Source: Actinospineispora acaciae DSM 45401
GTDB lineage: Bacteria; Actinomycetota; Actinomycetes; Mycobacteriales; Pseudonocardiaceae
NCBI RefSeq assembly: GCF_000620785.1
Contig: NZ_JIAI01000007.1
Coordinates: 124,001 to 188,000, forward strand
DNA length: 64,000 nucleotides
Reading direction: 5' to 3'
Shown here: positions 31,904 through 40,090 of the stretch, piece after piece
How the letters are laid out: every line of letters starts with the position of its first letter
How positions within the stretch are numbered: position 1 is the first letter of the stretch
Translations under genes and position numbers: made by a program
The notes under the pieces: generated by a model
The model's input: only the letters and a program-made list of their open reading frames with translations
Told to the model about the DNA's origin: nothing
Database searches by the model: none

Positions 31904-33066
31904 CCGAACGCCAGCGGCAGCGACACGAACCCGGTGTTCCCTGACATCGGCAACGCCTCGGGCGCCCCGTCCAGCCTCGGCTCGGGCAGCCGGCGGGCCA
32001 GCAGCGGCAGCGCCACGCTCATGTCCCCCCTGGCCACCGCGTGACCGATGCAGTAGTGCGCGCCGCCGCCGAAGGCGAAGTGCGGCGGTCGCTTGACCGT
32101 GATGTCGAACTCGGGGTCGGGCACCGCGTCCGGGTCCGTCCCCGCCGACTCGGCGAACAGGTGCACGGTGGTGCCCTCGGCGATGCGTACGCCCTGGAAC
32201 TCGATGTCCTGGGCGGCCTCCCGGGTGATCCAGGTGGTGGTCGGGTTGACCCGCATGACCTCCTCGACGGCCGCGCGCCCCAGCTCGGGCCGCTCCGCGA
32301 GCAGCCGCCACTGCCCCGGATGGGCCAGGAACGTGCGCATGGCCAGGCCGAGCTGGTTGCGGGTGGTGTCCATCCCGCCGAAGATCAGCAGCACGATCGC
32401 GTTGCGCAGCTCGGCCTCGGTGAGCCGGTCGTCGTCGCGCTGGGCCAGCACCAGCCGGGACACGAAGTCGTCCCCTGGGCGTTGGATCCGGTCGGCGATC
32501 AGCGCGTCGGCGTAGCCCTGCAGGCCGGCCAGCGCGGCGTGCACCCGCCCGATGTCGCGCTGGATGGTCACGCCCAGCGCCAGCCCGATGTCGCCGGACC
32601 AGGCGGACATGGTGCGCCACTCCGACTCCGGGATGCCCAGCATGATCGCCAGCACCCTGGCGGCGTACGGCTCGGCGAAGTCCGCGATGAACTCGCAGCG
32701 CCCGGCCGGGGCGAACGCGTCGACCAGCTCGTCGGCCAGCGCCTGGAACCTCGGCGTGAGCTCCTTGATCAGCTTCGGGGAGAACGCCGGGGTGAGCAGC
32801 CGGCGGATCCGGTCGTGGTCCTCGCCCTCCAGGTTGAGCAGCGTGTTCGACCACCAGTGCGCGAACGGCCCCCCGTCCACGCCGTTGCGCTCCGGCCACC
32901 TGGCGCTGCCCTGCACCAGCCGCCGGTCCTTGAGCAGCGCATTGACCTCGCGGTGGCGCAGCACGGCCAGCCCGTAGTTGGTCCGCGCGTACCAGCCGCG
33001 CTCGCGGGCGGCGCGCACCGCCTCCGACTGGACGGAGAACGCCGGGTCGGCCACGTCGAAGTACAT
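31900..33066 (-). CDS. Cytochrome P450
   Basis: 388 residues from ATG 33066 (GGGGGA upstream). I-helix LLIFGGMDTTRNQ (acid-alcohol DT), K-helix VEEVMRVNP (ExxR), heme loop FAFGGGAHYCIGHAVAR. Rather short among P450s, missing part of the usual N-terminal region. It is the fourth gene of a tightly packed minus-strand unit (small protein, oxidoreductase, DinB, P450, DUF3841), so it likely acts with the MDR oxidoreductase on a common substrate; unproven. Confidence 0.93.
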   Translation of the reverse strand: MYFDVADPAFSVQSEAVRAARERGWYARTNYGLAVLRHREVNALLKDRRLVQGSARWPERNGVDGGPFAHWWSNTLLNLEGEDHDRIRRLLTPAFSPKLIKELTPRFQALADELVDAFAPAGRCEFIADFAEPYAARVLAIMLGIPESEWRTMSAWSGDIGLALGVTIQRDIGRVHAALAGLQGYADALIADRIQRPGDDFVSRLVLAQRDDDRLTEAELRNAIVLLIFGGMDTTRNQLGLAMRTFLAHPGQWRLLAERPELGRAAVEEVMRVNPTTTWITREAAQDIEFQGVRIAEGTTVHLFAESAGTDPDAVPDPEFDITVKRPPHFAFGGGAHYCIGHAVARGDMSVALPLLARRLPEPRLDGAPEALPMSGNTGFVSLPLAFG

Positions 33067-33077
33067 ATTTCCCCCGC

Positions 33078-33599
33078 TCAGACGCCGGTGACGCCGTCTA
33101 TTCGTTCCCGGATCAGGTCGGCGTGGCCGTTGTGGCGGGCATACTCCGCGATCATGTGCGTGTAGATCCACCGGAGGGTGACCTGCCCGCCGAGGAACGG
33201 GCTGGTCTGGTCCAGCCGCCGCGCGGCGGCGTGCTCGCGGCCCCGCTCGATCTCGGCCTCCCAGGTCTTGCGCGCGCTGCCGAAGCGGGCGTCGTCGTCC
33301 AGGTCGAAACCGCCGTCGTGGCCGTTCGGGTCGGCCTCCGGGTCGTAGATCGGTGGCGCGTCCTCGCCGACCAGGACGCGGCGGAACCAGTTCCGCTCGA
33401 CCTCGGCCATGTGCCGCACCAGCCCGAGCAGGGTCAGCGGCGAGGGCGGCACCGAGGCGGTGCGCAGCTGCTCCTCGGTGAGCCCTTCGCACTTGACGGC
33501 CAGCGTGGCGCGGTAGAAGTCCAGCCAGCTCTCCAGGGTCTCGCGCTCGTCGGCGTTCAGCGGCGGCATCGGCCGTTCGGTGGTCACGATCGGCATCAT
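33078..33599 (-). CDS. DinB-family (DUF664) protein
   Basis: 173 residues from ATG 33599. Four-helix DinB/DUF664 fold with the metal-binding pattern: LLGLVRHMAEVERNWFRR, then IYTHMIAEYARHNGHADLIRE supplying two His. The family includes mycothiol- or bacillithiol-dependent transferases. In an actinomycete, mycothiol use is reasonable but not shown. 11 bp separate it from the P450 gene. Confidence 0.88.
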   Translation of the reverse strand: MMPIVTTERPMPPLNADERETLESWLDFYRATLAVKCEGLTEEQLRTASVPPSPLTLLGLVRHMAEVERNWFRRVLVGEDAPPIYDPEADPNGHDGGFDLDDDARFGSARKTWEAEIERGREHAAARRLDQTSPFLGGQVTLRWIYTHMIAEYARHNGHADLIRERIDGVTGV

Positions 33600-33619
33600 G
33601 CCAGCGGGCACCGACGGCC

Positions 33620-34624
33620 CTACAGCTCGACGATGACGTTGCCCAGGTGCTCGCCCCGCAGCAGCTCCAGCAGCGCGCGCGGCGCCTCGTCCAACCCCTG
33701 GAACCGCCGCACCGGCACGGTGATCTCGCCGCGCCGCAGCCACCGCGTGACCTCGCGCAGGCCCTCGCGCTGCAGCTCGGGGTTGGCGCTGGTGACGAAC
33801 CCGCGCACGGTGATCTGCCTGGACTGCAGCACCAGGCTGTCCAGCAGCACCGGCGCGGTGTCGTCGGCCCCCTCGCCGAGCTGGCCGGACAGCGCCCCGC
33901 ACAGCGCGATCCGGGCGCCCGGCCTGGCCAGCTCCACGGCCGCTTGCAACTGCTCGCCGCCCACGTTGTCGAAGTACACGTCGATGCCGTCCGGCGCCGC
34001 CTCGGCCAGCCGCGCCGCGACCGGCCCTTCGCGGTGGTCGAACGCCGCGTCGAAGCCCAGCTCGTCGACCAGCCACCGGACCTTGCGCGCCGACCCCGCG
34101 CTGCCCACCACCCGACCGGCGCCCCTGAGCCGCGCGATCTGGCCCACCATGGTGCCCACCGAGCCCGCCGCGCTGGACACGAACACCGTGTCCCCCTCGC
34201 GCACCCCCGCTATCCCGACCAGCCCCACGTACGCGGTGTCGGCCTGCACGAGCTGGCCGACCGGATCGGCCCCTTCCGGCACCACCCGCACCCGGTCGGC
34301 CGGGCACACCGCGTACTCCCGCCAGCCCTGGACGTGCGCCACCGGCGTGCCCGCCGGCAGCTCGGCGGTGCCCTCGACCACCTCGCCGGCGGCCGGGCCC
34401 CACATCACCTCGCCGGGTACGTATGGCGGCACCGGCAGCCGGGTGCCCGCCATGAGCGACCGCATCAGCGGGCGCATCGCCAGGTGGGTGTTGCGCACCA
34501 GCACCTGCCCGAGGCCCGGCGACCCGACCGGCGCGTCGACGATCTCGAAGTGCTCGGGACCCACCGGGCCCGTGTTCGGGCGCGCGGCGGCGAGCCGGAC
34601 CTCGCGATGAGTGGTCGGGGGCAT
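33620..34624 (-). CDS. NADP-dependent MDR oxidoreductase (PTGR-like)
   Basis: 334 residues, ATG 34624. Zinc-free medium-chain reductase of the prostaglandin/leukotriene reductase type: N-terminal lid LAAARPNTGPVGPEHFEIV, AMRPLMR, dinucleotide loop FVSSAAGSVGTMVGQIARL and SAGSARKVRWLVDELGFDA, DVYFDNVGGEQL. Reduces enone double bonds with NADPH. In the same run as DinB and P450 genes (20-bp gap). Confidence 0.9.
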   Translation of the reverse strand: MPPTTHREVRLAAARPNTGPVGPEHFEIVDAPVGSPGLGQVLVRNTHLAMRPLMRSLMAGTRLPVPPYVPGEVMWGPAAGEVVEGTAELPAGTPVAHVQGWREYAVCPADRVRVVPEGADPVGQLVQADTAYVGLVGIAGVREGDTVFVSSAAGSVGTMVGQIARLRGAGRVVGSAGSARKVRWLVDELGFDAAFDHREGPVAARLAEAAPDGIDVYFDNVGGEQLQAAVELARPGARIALCGALSGQLGEGADDTAPVLLDSLVLQSRQITVRGFVTSANPELQREGLREVTRWLRRGEITVPVRRFQGLDEAPRALLELLRGEHLGNVIVEL

Positions 34625-34666
34625 GTCCGCGGAGCGTAGCCCGCGACACGCCGAGGACTGTGGCGT

Positions 34667-34930
34667 TTATCGGGCGGCCGGGACGGCCCCCACTGTGGCG
34701 GTCCCGCTGGACTCGGCGAGGCACTGGGCGGCGGCGGTGCGGTAGGCCTGGCCACAGGCCGGTGTGCTCACGGCGGCGAGTCGATCCCACAGCCCGGCTC
34801 GCTCGCGCAGCAGTTGTGACCGCGCTTCGGGCGAGACGCCCAGGAGCACGGCGTTGCTGGCCAGCGCTGACCACAGCTCCGCGTGCAGTTCCTGAGGCTG
34901 ATCGCTCACGATCCGATGCTCACCGGCCAT
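34667..34930 (-). CDS. Small hypothetical protein
   Basis: 87 residues from ATG 34930, with a strong AGGAGG nine bases upstream. Mostly helical and alanine-rich; SALASNAVLLGVSPEARSQLLRERAGLWDRLAA, then a cluster with two cysteines (PACGQAYRTAAAQCLAE). No signal peptide or known domain. The position 42 bp ahead of the oxidoreductase gene suggests it opens that operon. Confidence 0.6.
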   Translation of the reverse strand: MAGEHRIVSDQPQELHAELWSALASNAVLLGVSPEARSQLLRERAGLWDRLAAVSTPACGQAYRTAAAQCLAESSGTATVGAVPAAR

Positions 34931-35072
34931 CACACGAATCCTCCTGATCGCTGGACCGACCCGCGGCCCGAGGTCGGGAAACACACACCGCTGTGCCGAG
35001 TACCCAGTCAGGCCTCGGAATACTCGGCGCTCGGCGTGTCGTTTCGGGTCCGCCCGATCGGGGGTGTGCGAT

Positions 35073-36416
35073 TCAGGCGTTCGGTCCAGCGTGCCCTGAG
35101 GCACCCATCCGTACGTCACGGGTCTCTGGGCCGATCGCGGCGCCGGTGAACACCAACAGCCCCGCCAGCACCAGCAGCACCAACGCCGTGTAGCGCGGGG
35201 GAACGAACGCGGCCAGGCCGTTCTGGTAGAAGGCGTAGAAGGACGGCACGATCACGGCCAGGCTGTAGCCGACGCCGAAGCCGGAGGCGCGCACGCTGGT
35301 GGCGAACCGCTCGTTGATGTACGGGGTCACCGCGCCCCACATGGACAGCGCCAGGATGTTCACCACGATCAACAGCACCGCGAGCCCCACCAGCGAGCCC
35401 ACCGACCCGGACACGATCACGCCGTAGCCGACCGGCACCAGCGTCGCGATCAGCACGCCGGAGCCCATCAGGTAGCGCCGCCGCCCGGTGTGCTGGCTCA
35501 GCGCGCCGCCGCCGGCGTAGGCGCCCACCAGCACGGCGTAGACGATGATCAGCAGCCCGGTGGTGGTGGAGCTGGTCAGCCCGAGCGCGGAGGTGAGCAG
35601 GCCGGGCAGCACGGCGGACATCATGTTCAGGGTCAGCCAGACGCCGGTCATCAGGACGAACACCTGCGCCAGCCCGCGCAGGTTGGACCCGGTGAACAGG
35701 TCCACGAGCGGGCGCCGGGCCTTCTCCGAGCCGGCCCACGACTCCGACTCGCGCACCGACCTGACGAACCAGGCCACGAACACGAAGGCGAGCAGCGCGC
35801 CGATCACGAACGGGATCCGCCAGCCCCACTGCACGTACGGCGAGTCCGGCCCGTTAGCCGGCAGCACCCGCAGCAGCAGGTAGGTGATGATCGCGACCAG
35901 GCAGTAGGCCAGCGGGTACCCGGACACGATGAACCCGCCGACGATCCCCCGCCGCCGGCGCGGGCTGTACTCCAGGGCCAGCGGGGTGGCGCTGGTGTAC
36001 TCGCCGCCGAGGAACACCCCGTCGACGAACCGCAGCGCGATCAGCGCCACGATCGCCCAGACGCCCCAGGCCTGGTGGCCGGGCAGGCAGGCGATCACCA
36101 GGGTGGTCACCCCGAACCCGAGCACCGACACGATCGCGGTGCGCCGCCGCCCGATCCGGTCCGCGAAATGGCCGAACACGATGGCCCCGACCGGGCGGCC
36201 GATCAGCGTGGCGGTGAAGATCGCCGCCGCGATCACCGCGGCCGCGCCCGGGGACAGGCCCTTGGGCTCGAAGTACGCCATCGCCGGGGCCAGCGCCACG
36301 ATCGGCAGGTACACGTCGAACATGTCGACGACGAACCCGAACCAGGCGCCGAACACCGCCTTGCGCGCGTCCGGCGACATCGCCTCCGTGGTCCGGCCGG
36401 TGTCGATCTCGGTCAT
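35073..36416 (-). CDS. MHS-family MFS transporter (organic acid:H+ symporter-like)
   Basis: 447 residues from ATG 36416. About 12 helices; FGAWFGFVVDMFDVYLPIV, GHFADRIGRRRTAIVS and DGVFLGGEYTSATPLALEY are MHS/SHS-type motifs. Start lies 2 bp after the CMD stop. As last gene of the gntR-HIBADH-cyclase-CMD unit it very likely imports the substrate degraded by these enzymes, probably a hydroxy or oxo acid. Confidence 0.9.
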   Translation of the reverse strand: MTEIDTGRTTEAMSPDARKAVFGAWFGFVVDMFDVYLPIVALAPAMAYFEPKGLSPGAAAVIAAAIFTATLIGRPVGAIVFGHFADRIGRRRTAIVSVLGFGVTTLVIACLPGHQAWGVWAIVALIALRFVDGVFLGGEYTSATPLALEYSPRRRRGIVGGFIVSGYPLAYCLVAIITYLLLRVLPANGPDSPYVQWGWRIPFVIGALLAFVFVAWFVRSVRESESWAGSEKARRPLVDLFTGSNLRGLAQVFVLMTGVWLTLNMMSAVLPGLLTSALGLTSSTTTGLLIIVYAVLVGAYAGGGALSQHTGRRRYLMGSGVLIATLVPVGYGVIVSGSVGSLVGLAVLLIVVNILALSMWGAVTPYINERFATSVRASGFGVGYSLAVIVPSFYAFYQNGLAAFVPPRYTALVLLVLAGLLVFTGAAIGPETRDVRMGASGHAGPNA

Positions 36417-36417
36417 G

Positions 36418-36825
36418 TCATCCGCCCGAGCCGCCCTCGTGGACGGCGACCGTCGGCTCCAGCCCCTCGGCGCCGACCACCTCGCGCCAGGCGTCGAAGC
36501 CGGTCTGGAACGCGACGATCCCGGCCTCGGGCAGGCTGATCTCGATCGCCTCCAGGATCTCCCTCGGGGTCAGGCCGAGGTCCAGCGCGACCCGGATGTG
36601 GCTCTGGATGTGGCCCTTGGACGCGCGCATCACCGTCAGGCTGACGATGAAGATCAGCTCCTTGGTCTTGCGGTCCAGCGTCCGCTGCTCCAGGTAGGCC
36701 GCGCTGACCAGGCCGTTCGCCGCCTGGAGCATCGGGAAGTCCTGGCTGGCCATGACCTTGTGGTAGTCGAGGACGTAGCCGCGCTTGCGGGCCATGTCGT
36801 CGATGTACTCCTGGGCTTCGCTCAC
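36418..36825 (-). CDS. Carboxymuconolactone decarboxylase-family protein
   Basis: 135 residues, GTG 36825 after AAGGA. CMD fold: LDRKTKELIFIVSLTVMRA, GHIQSHIRVALDLGLTPREILEAIEI. No CxxC. The His of KGHIQSHI could be catalytic as in 4-carboxymuconolactone decarboxylase. Part of a putative catabolic operon; it could decarboxylate or isomerise an intermediate. Confidence 0.88.
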   Translation of the reverse strand: MSEAQEYIDDMARKRGYVLDYHKVMASQDFPMLQAANGLVSAAYLEQRTLDRKTKELIFIVSLTVMRASKGHIQSHIRVALDLGLTPREILEAIEISLPEAGIVAFQTGFDAWREVVGAEGLEPTVAVHEGGSGG

Positions 36826-36843
36826 GTGCGTGTTCCTTTCCGG

Positions 36844-37488
36844 TCAGACGGGCAGGGCGAGTACGCGGGCCGGCGAGCCGTCGCCGCCGACGATCTTCAG
36901 CGCGCCTACGACGAGGGTGAACCGGGTGTTCGTCACCTCGCGGAGGACCAGGTTCTCCAGGATGAGGACGCCGGCGCCGAGCAGCGTGGTGTGCACCGGG
37001 CACGGGTAGCCGGTGGGACGCAGGTCGCCGGGTAGTTCGGGGGTGACCGTGTCCACCCCGACCAGGCGGAAGCCTCGGCGCACTATCCATTCGGCCGCGG
37101 GTACGGACAGGTAGGGGTGGTGCAGGTAGCCGGGGTCGGTGAACAGCTCGTCCCAGCCGGTGCGGATCAGCAGGGCGTCGCCCGGTCGGGCGTCGGCGGC
37201 TTCCAGGTCGGCGATCTCGATCGGCTGGTCGGCGGGTTTGTCCACCGAGACGCACACCGCCGGGCCGATCAGCGTGGACGGCGGGACCTGGTCGATCGTG
37301 GCGCCGTCGGCGATGAAGTGCGACGGGGCGTCCAGGTGGGTGCCGAGGTGGATCGGCATCCGCAGCTCCAGGCAGCGCAGGCCGTGCTCCTCCATGGTGC
37401 GGACCGGGCGGAACGACGGCGCCGGGATCGTGGTGGCGTGCGGCATGCCCTCGTAGTAGGCCTGGGACAGGTCGATCACGGTGCTCAT
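36844..37488 (-). CDS. Cyclase-family hydrolase (kynurenine formamidase-like)
   Basis: 214 residues from ATG 37488 (overlaps the HIBADH stop, ATGA). Begins VIDLSQAYYEGMPHA and contains the metal site HLGTHLDAPSHF (HxGTHxDxPxH) of the PF04199 cyclase family, plus GVDTVTPEL and PVHTTLLGAGVLILENL. Members are metal-dependent hydrolases opening amides or lactones, such as kynurenine formamidase or isatin hydrolase. In this operon it may open a ring or hydrolyse an ester. Confidence 0.9.
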   Translation of the reverse strand: MSTVIDLSQAYYEGMPHATTIPAPSFRPVRTMEEHGLRCLELRMPIHLGTHLDAPSHFIADGATIDQVPPSTLIGPAVCVSVDKPADQPIEIADLEAADARPGDALLIRTGWDELFTDPGYLHHPYLSVPAAEWIVRRGFRLVGVDTVTPELPGDLRPTGYPCPVHTTLLGAGVLILENLVLREVTNTRFTLVVGALKIVGGDGSPARVLALPV

Positions 37489-38411
37489 CAGGCCCCCTTT
37501 GCCGCGCGTTGGGTGGCTTCGTGCAGGTCCACGCCCGCGTTGGCGGCTATCCAGCGGGCCAGCAGGGTGTGGTCGGCGCCGGGGTCCTGGTTGGCGGCCA
37601 GGGTTGCGGCGGCCGCTTCGACGACGGCGTGTGCCACGGGGGTGGGGGTGGCGGTGTCCTCGGCGATCTCCAGCGCGGTCCGCAGGTCCTTGACCATCAG
37701 CCGCAGCGCGAACCCGGCGTCGAACGTGCCGGACAGGACGTAGGGCTCGAACTTGACCTGGGTGGCCTGGTTGCGGCCGGTGGAGGCGTTGATGACGTCG
37801 AGCATCACCTTCGGGTCCAGGCCGAACTTCGCGCCGGTGGTGAGCACCTCGGCCGCGCCGGCGATGCCGATCGCGGACAGCAGGTTGTTCAGCGCCTTGA
37901 CCGCGTGCCCGGACCCGACCGGGCCGGTCGGCATGATCGTCGTGCCCATCGTCTCCAGCAGCGGACGGACCCGCTCGACGGCCTCCGCCGCGCCACCGAC
38001 CATGATCGACAGCTCGCCGCTGACCGCCTTGACCTGGCCGCCGGAGACCGGGGCGTCGACGTACCCGACGCCGCGCGCGGCGGCCCGCTCGGCCAGCGCG
38101 ACGGTGCTCGCCGGCCGCGACGAGCTCATGTCCACGATCACGGCGCCCGCCCGTACCGCCGCCAGCAGCCCGTCGCCGACCAGCACCCGCTCCACGACGT
38201 CGCTGCCGGGCAGCATCAGGACCACCACGTCCGCGCTCCCGGCCGCCGCCACCGGGTCCGCCGCGACGAACTCCGCGGCCCTGCCGGCGTCCACGTCGTG
38301 CACCACCAGCTCGAACTCGCCGCTGGCCGCCACGTGCCGGGCCATCGGCAGCCCCATCACGCCCAACCCGACGAACAACACCCTGCTCACTGGAACACCC
38401 GCCTCGCTCAC
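37488..38411 (-). CDS. 3-hydroxyisobutyrate dehydrogenase-family oxidoreductase
   Basis: 307 residues; GTG 38411 overlaps the gntR stop. Beta-hydroxyacid dehydrogenase: nucleotide loop VLFVGLGVMGLPMARHV, substrate motif YVDAPVSGGQVKAVSGELSIMVGG, catalytic Lys in GSGHAVKALNNLL, C-terminal KDLRTALEIA. Uses NAD(P)+ to oxidise (or reduce) 3-hydroxyacids, e.g. 3-hydroxyisobutyrate or tartronate semialdehyde. Second gene of the minus-strand operon. Confidence 0.92.
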   Translation of the reverse strand: MSEAGVPVSRVLFVGLGVMGLPMARHVAASGEFELVVHDVDAGRAAEFVAADPVAAAGSADVVVLMLPGSDVVERVLVGDGLLAAVRAGAVIVDMSSSRPASTVALAERAAARGVGYVDAPVSGGQVKAVSGELSIMVGGAAEAVERVRPLLETMGTTIMPTGPVGSGHAVKALNNLLSAIGIAGAAEVLTTGAKFGLDPKVMLDVINASTGRNQATQVKFEPYVLSGTFDAGFALRLMVKDLRTALEIAEDTATPTPVAHAVVEAAAATLAANQDPGADHTLLARWIAANAGVDLHEATQRAAKGA

Positions 38412-39091
38412 GCGGTTCCCTCCTCCCCCTGCCGGGTCCGCAGCTGCTCCATGGCGACGGCGGCGGCCGACCGCACGTGCGCCTCGCACGCCGCCCATGC
38501 CGCGTCGCCGTCACCGGCCAGCGCGGCGGCCGTGATCGCGGCCAGCTCCCGCTCGGTGTGCGGCGCGCGGCCGGGTGCCTGCAGCGTCAGGCCGCGCAGC
38601 AGGCTGATCCGGGCGTGCACCCCGCGCAGCGTGGTACGGATGACGTCGTTGCCCGCGCCGTCCAGCAGCGCGTCGTAGAAACCGTCCTTCGCCGCGAGCA
38701 CCGTGGCCAGCTCACCGTCGCGCAGGGCCGCCCGCACCTGCGCGAGCCGCCGCTTGAGCCCCGCCCGCTGCTCCGCCGTCGCGCGCTCGGCGAACGACCG
38801 CCCGGCCAGCGCCTCCAACACCGCCCTGACCTCGTACAGCGCCGCCGCATCCGCCTCGGTGAGCACCGCGACCACCGGCCCCCGGTTCGGTACCAGCGCC
38901 ACCAGGCCCTCGGACTCCAGCTGACGCAGCGCCTCCCTGACCACCGTCCGGCTCACCGCGTACCGCTCGCACAGCACCCGCTCGACCAACCGCTCCCCCG
39001 GCTGGAAGTCGAAGCCCACGATCGCCGCGCGCAGCAGCTCGACCACCTGCTGCCGCAGCGGCGCGGCTTCCCGCCGCAACTCAGCCCTCAT
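38408..39091 (-). CDS. GntR-family regulator with FCD domain
   Basis: 227 residues from ATG 39091; the frame extends to 39124 but the operator overlaps this region. N-terminal wHTH (ELLRAAIVGFDFQPGERLVERVLCERYAVSRTVVREALRQL), then FCD helical domain (LYEVRAVLEALAGRSFAERA). Leads an operon of four degradative/transport genes, so most likely their substrate-responsive repressor. A 10-bp-arm palindrome covers its start codon. Confidence 0.92.
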   Translation of the reverse strand: MRAELRREAAPLRQQVVELLRAAIVGFDFQPGERLVERVLCERYAVSRTVVREALRQLESEGLVALVPNRGPVVAVLTEADAAALYEVRAVLEALAGRSFAERATAEQRAGLKRRLAQVRAALRDGELATVLAAKDGFYDALLDGAGNDVIRTTLRGVHARISLLRGLTLQAPGRAPHTERELAAITAAALAGDGDAAWAACEAHVRSAAAVAMEQLRTRQGEEGTA

Positions 39092-39117
39092 ACCGTCCGA
39101 CCGTAATACGGTATGAG
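39087..39117. promoter_or_regulatory. Operator palindrome over gntR start
   Basis: Perfect 10-bp arms CTCATACCGT (39087-39096) and ACGGTATGAG (39108-39117), 11-base spacer. It overlaps the ATG at 39091, suggesting autorepression and control of the whole operon. Confidence 0.7.
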
Positions 39118-39142
39118 CGCGCACGCAACGCCGCAGCTCAGA

Positions 39143-39190
39143 ACCCGTGAGTGGTTAGCGTTGCTATGACAACGCTAACCACTCACGGGT
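39143..39190 (+). repeat. Dispersed CTATGR-loop palindrome, copy 3
   Basis: Perfect 21-bp arms (39143-39163, 39170-39190), loop CTATGA. Inner arm GGTTAGCGTTG/CAACGCTAACC. Located upstream of the GntR operon, 26 bp from its operator, and 60 bp from copy 4. Confidence 0.9.
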
Positions 39191-39250
39191 CTTGAGCAGG
39201 CGTTTTGCGCGTTCGCGCGCTTCGCCGGAAACGTATCCGCAGGTCAGAAG

Positions 39251-39294
39251 CCGTGAGTGGCTAGGGCCGCTATGACGGCCCTAGCCACTCACGG
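39251..39294 (+). repeat. Dispersed CTATGR-loop palindrome, copy 4
   Basis: Perfect 19-bp arms (39251-39269, 39276-39294), loop CTATGA; inner arm GGCTAGGGCCG as in copy 1. Starts 6 bp after the gatD stop codon on the minus strand, a terminator-like position. Confidence 0.9.
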
Positions 39295-39300
39295 GTCGGG

Positions 39301-40035
39301 TCAGAGGTAGGTGGCGCGGAGGGCGGCCTGGTCGGGGACGTCGAGGTCCGGCAGGGGCTGGCCGGTGGCGCGGGTGAGGATGTGGTCGGCCAGGGCGGGG
39401 TTGCGGGCGAGCACCGGGCCGTGCAGGTAGGTGCCGATGATCCGGTCGGTGCAGGCGCCCTCCGGTGACTTGCGGCCCGGGCCGCCGCCGGTCCCGTTGC
39501 CGATCCCGGACACCACCTGGCCGAGCGGGCGGGCGCCGGCGCCCAGCGTGGTGGCGCCCCGGTGGTTCTCGAAGCCGACCAGCCGGCCCACCCCGGGGAC
39601 GTGGCAGTCGGTGACGATGTGACCGGTCGCGCGGTGGCGGCGGGGGCGGGTGGTGATGTCCAGCAGGCCGGCCCCGGGGTGCTCGGAGCCGTCCATGTTC
39701 GTCATGGTCCGGCCCAGGATCTGCAGGCCCGCGCAGACCGCCAGGGTCACCCCGGTCTCGGCGATGGCGCGGCACAGCCCGGTGTGGCGGCGCAGCCAGC
39801 TGGCCGCGAACAGCTGGGCGACGTCCTCGCCGCCGCCGAGCAGGTAGATGTCGCAGCTGGTCGGCGGCTCCTCCTCGGCGGTGCAGTGCAGGATGCGCGC
39901 CGGGATGCCGCGCCAGCGCAGCCGCTGGGCGAGCACCGTGGCGTTGCCGGAGTCGGCGTAGGTGCCGAGCACGTCGGGCAGGATCAGCCCGATGGTGATC
40001 TCCGACCCGGAGTTGTTGGTCTGCTGATCGGGCAT
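39301..40035 (-). CDS. gatD: GatD, glutamine amidotransferase of lipid II amidation
   Basis: 244 residues from ATG 40035 (GAGGGA upstream). CobQ/CobB-type class I glutaminase: LPDVLGTYADSGNATVLAQR start, YLLGGGEDVAQ, catalytic Cys in TLAVCAGLQILG, and catalytic His in GTYLHGPVLARNP. It supplies ammonia to MurT for amidation of D-Glu to D-isoGln in lipid II. Directly downstream of murT (55-bp gap). Expected to be essential. Confidence 0.95.
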   Translation of the reverse strand: MPDQQTNNSGSEITIGLILPDVLGTYADSGNATVLAQRLRWRGIPARILHCTAEEEPPTSCDIYLLGGGEDVAQLFAASWLRRHTGLCRAIAETGVTLAVCAGLQILGRTMTNMDGSEHPGAGLLDITTRPRRHRATGHIVTDCHVPGVGRLVGFENHRGATTLGAGARPLGQVVSGIGNGTGGGPGRKSPEGACTDRIIGTYLHGPVLARNPALADHILTRATGQPLPDLDVPDQAALRATYL

Positions 40036-40090
40036 GACAGGGTCCCTCACGCTCCGTCCGCGCAGGCGGTGTTCATGGTCACGCCTCACC

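Noticed and set aside
31544..33165. Long plus-strand frames opposite the P450/DUF3841 genes
   Set aside because: Antisense shadows with Arg/Gly/Val-rich composition and no domain.
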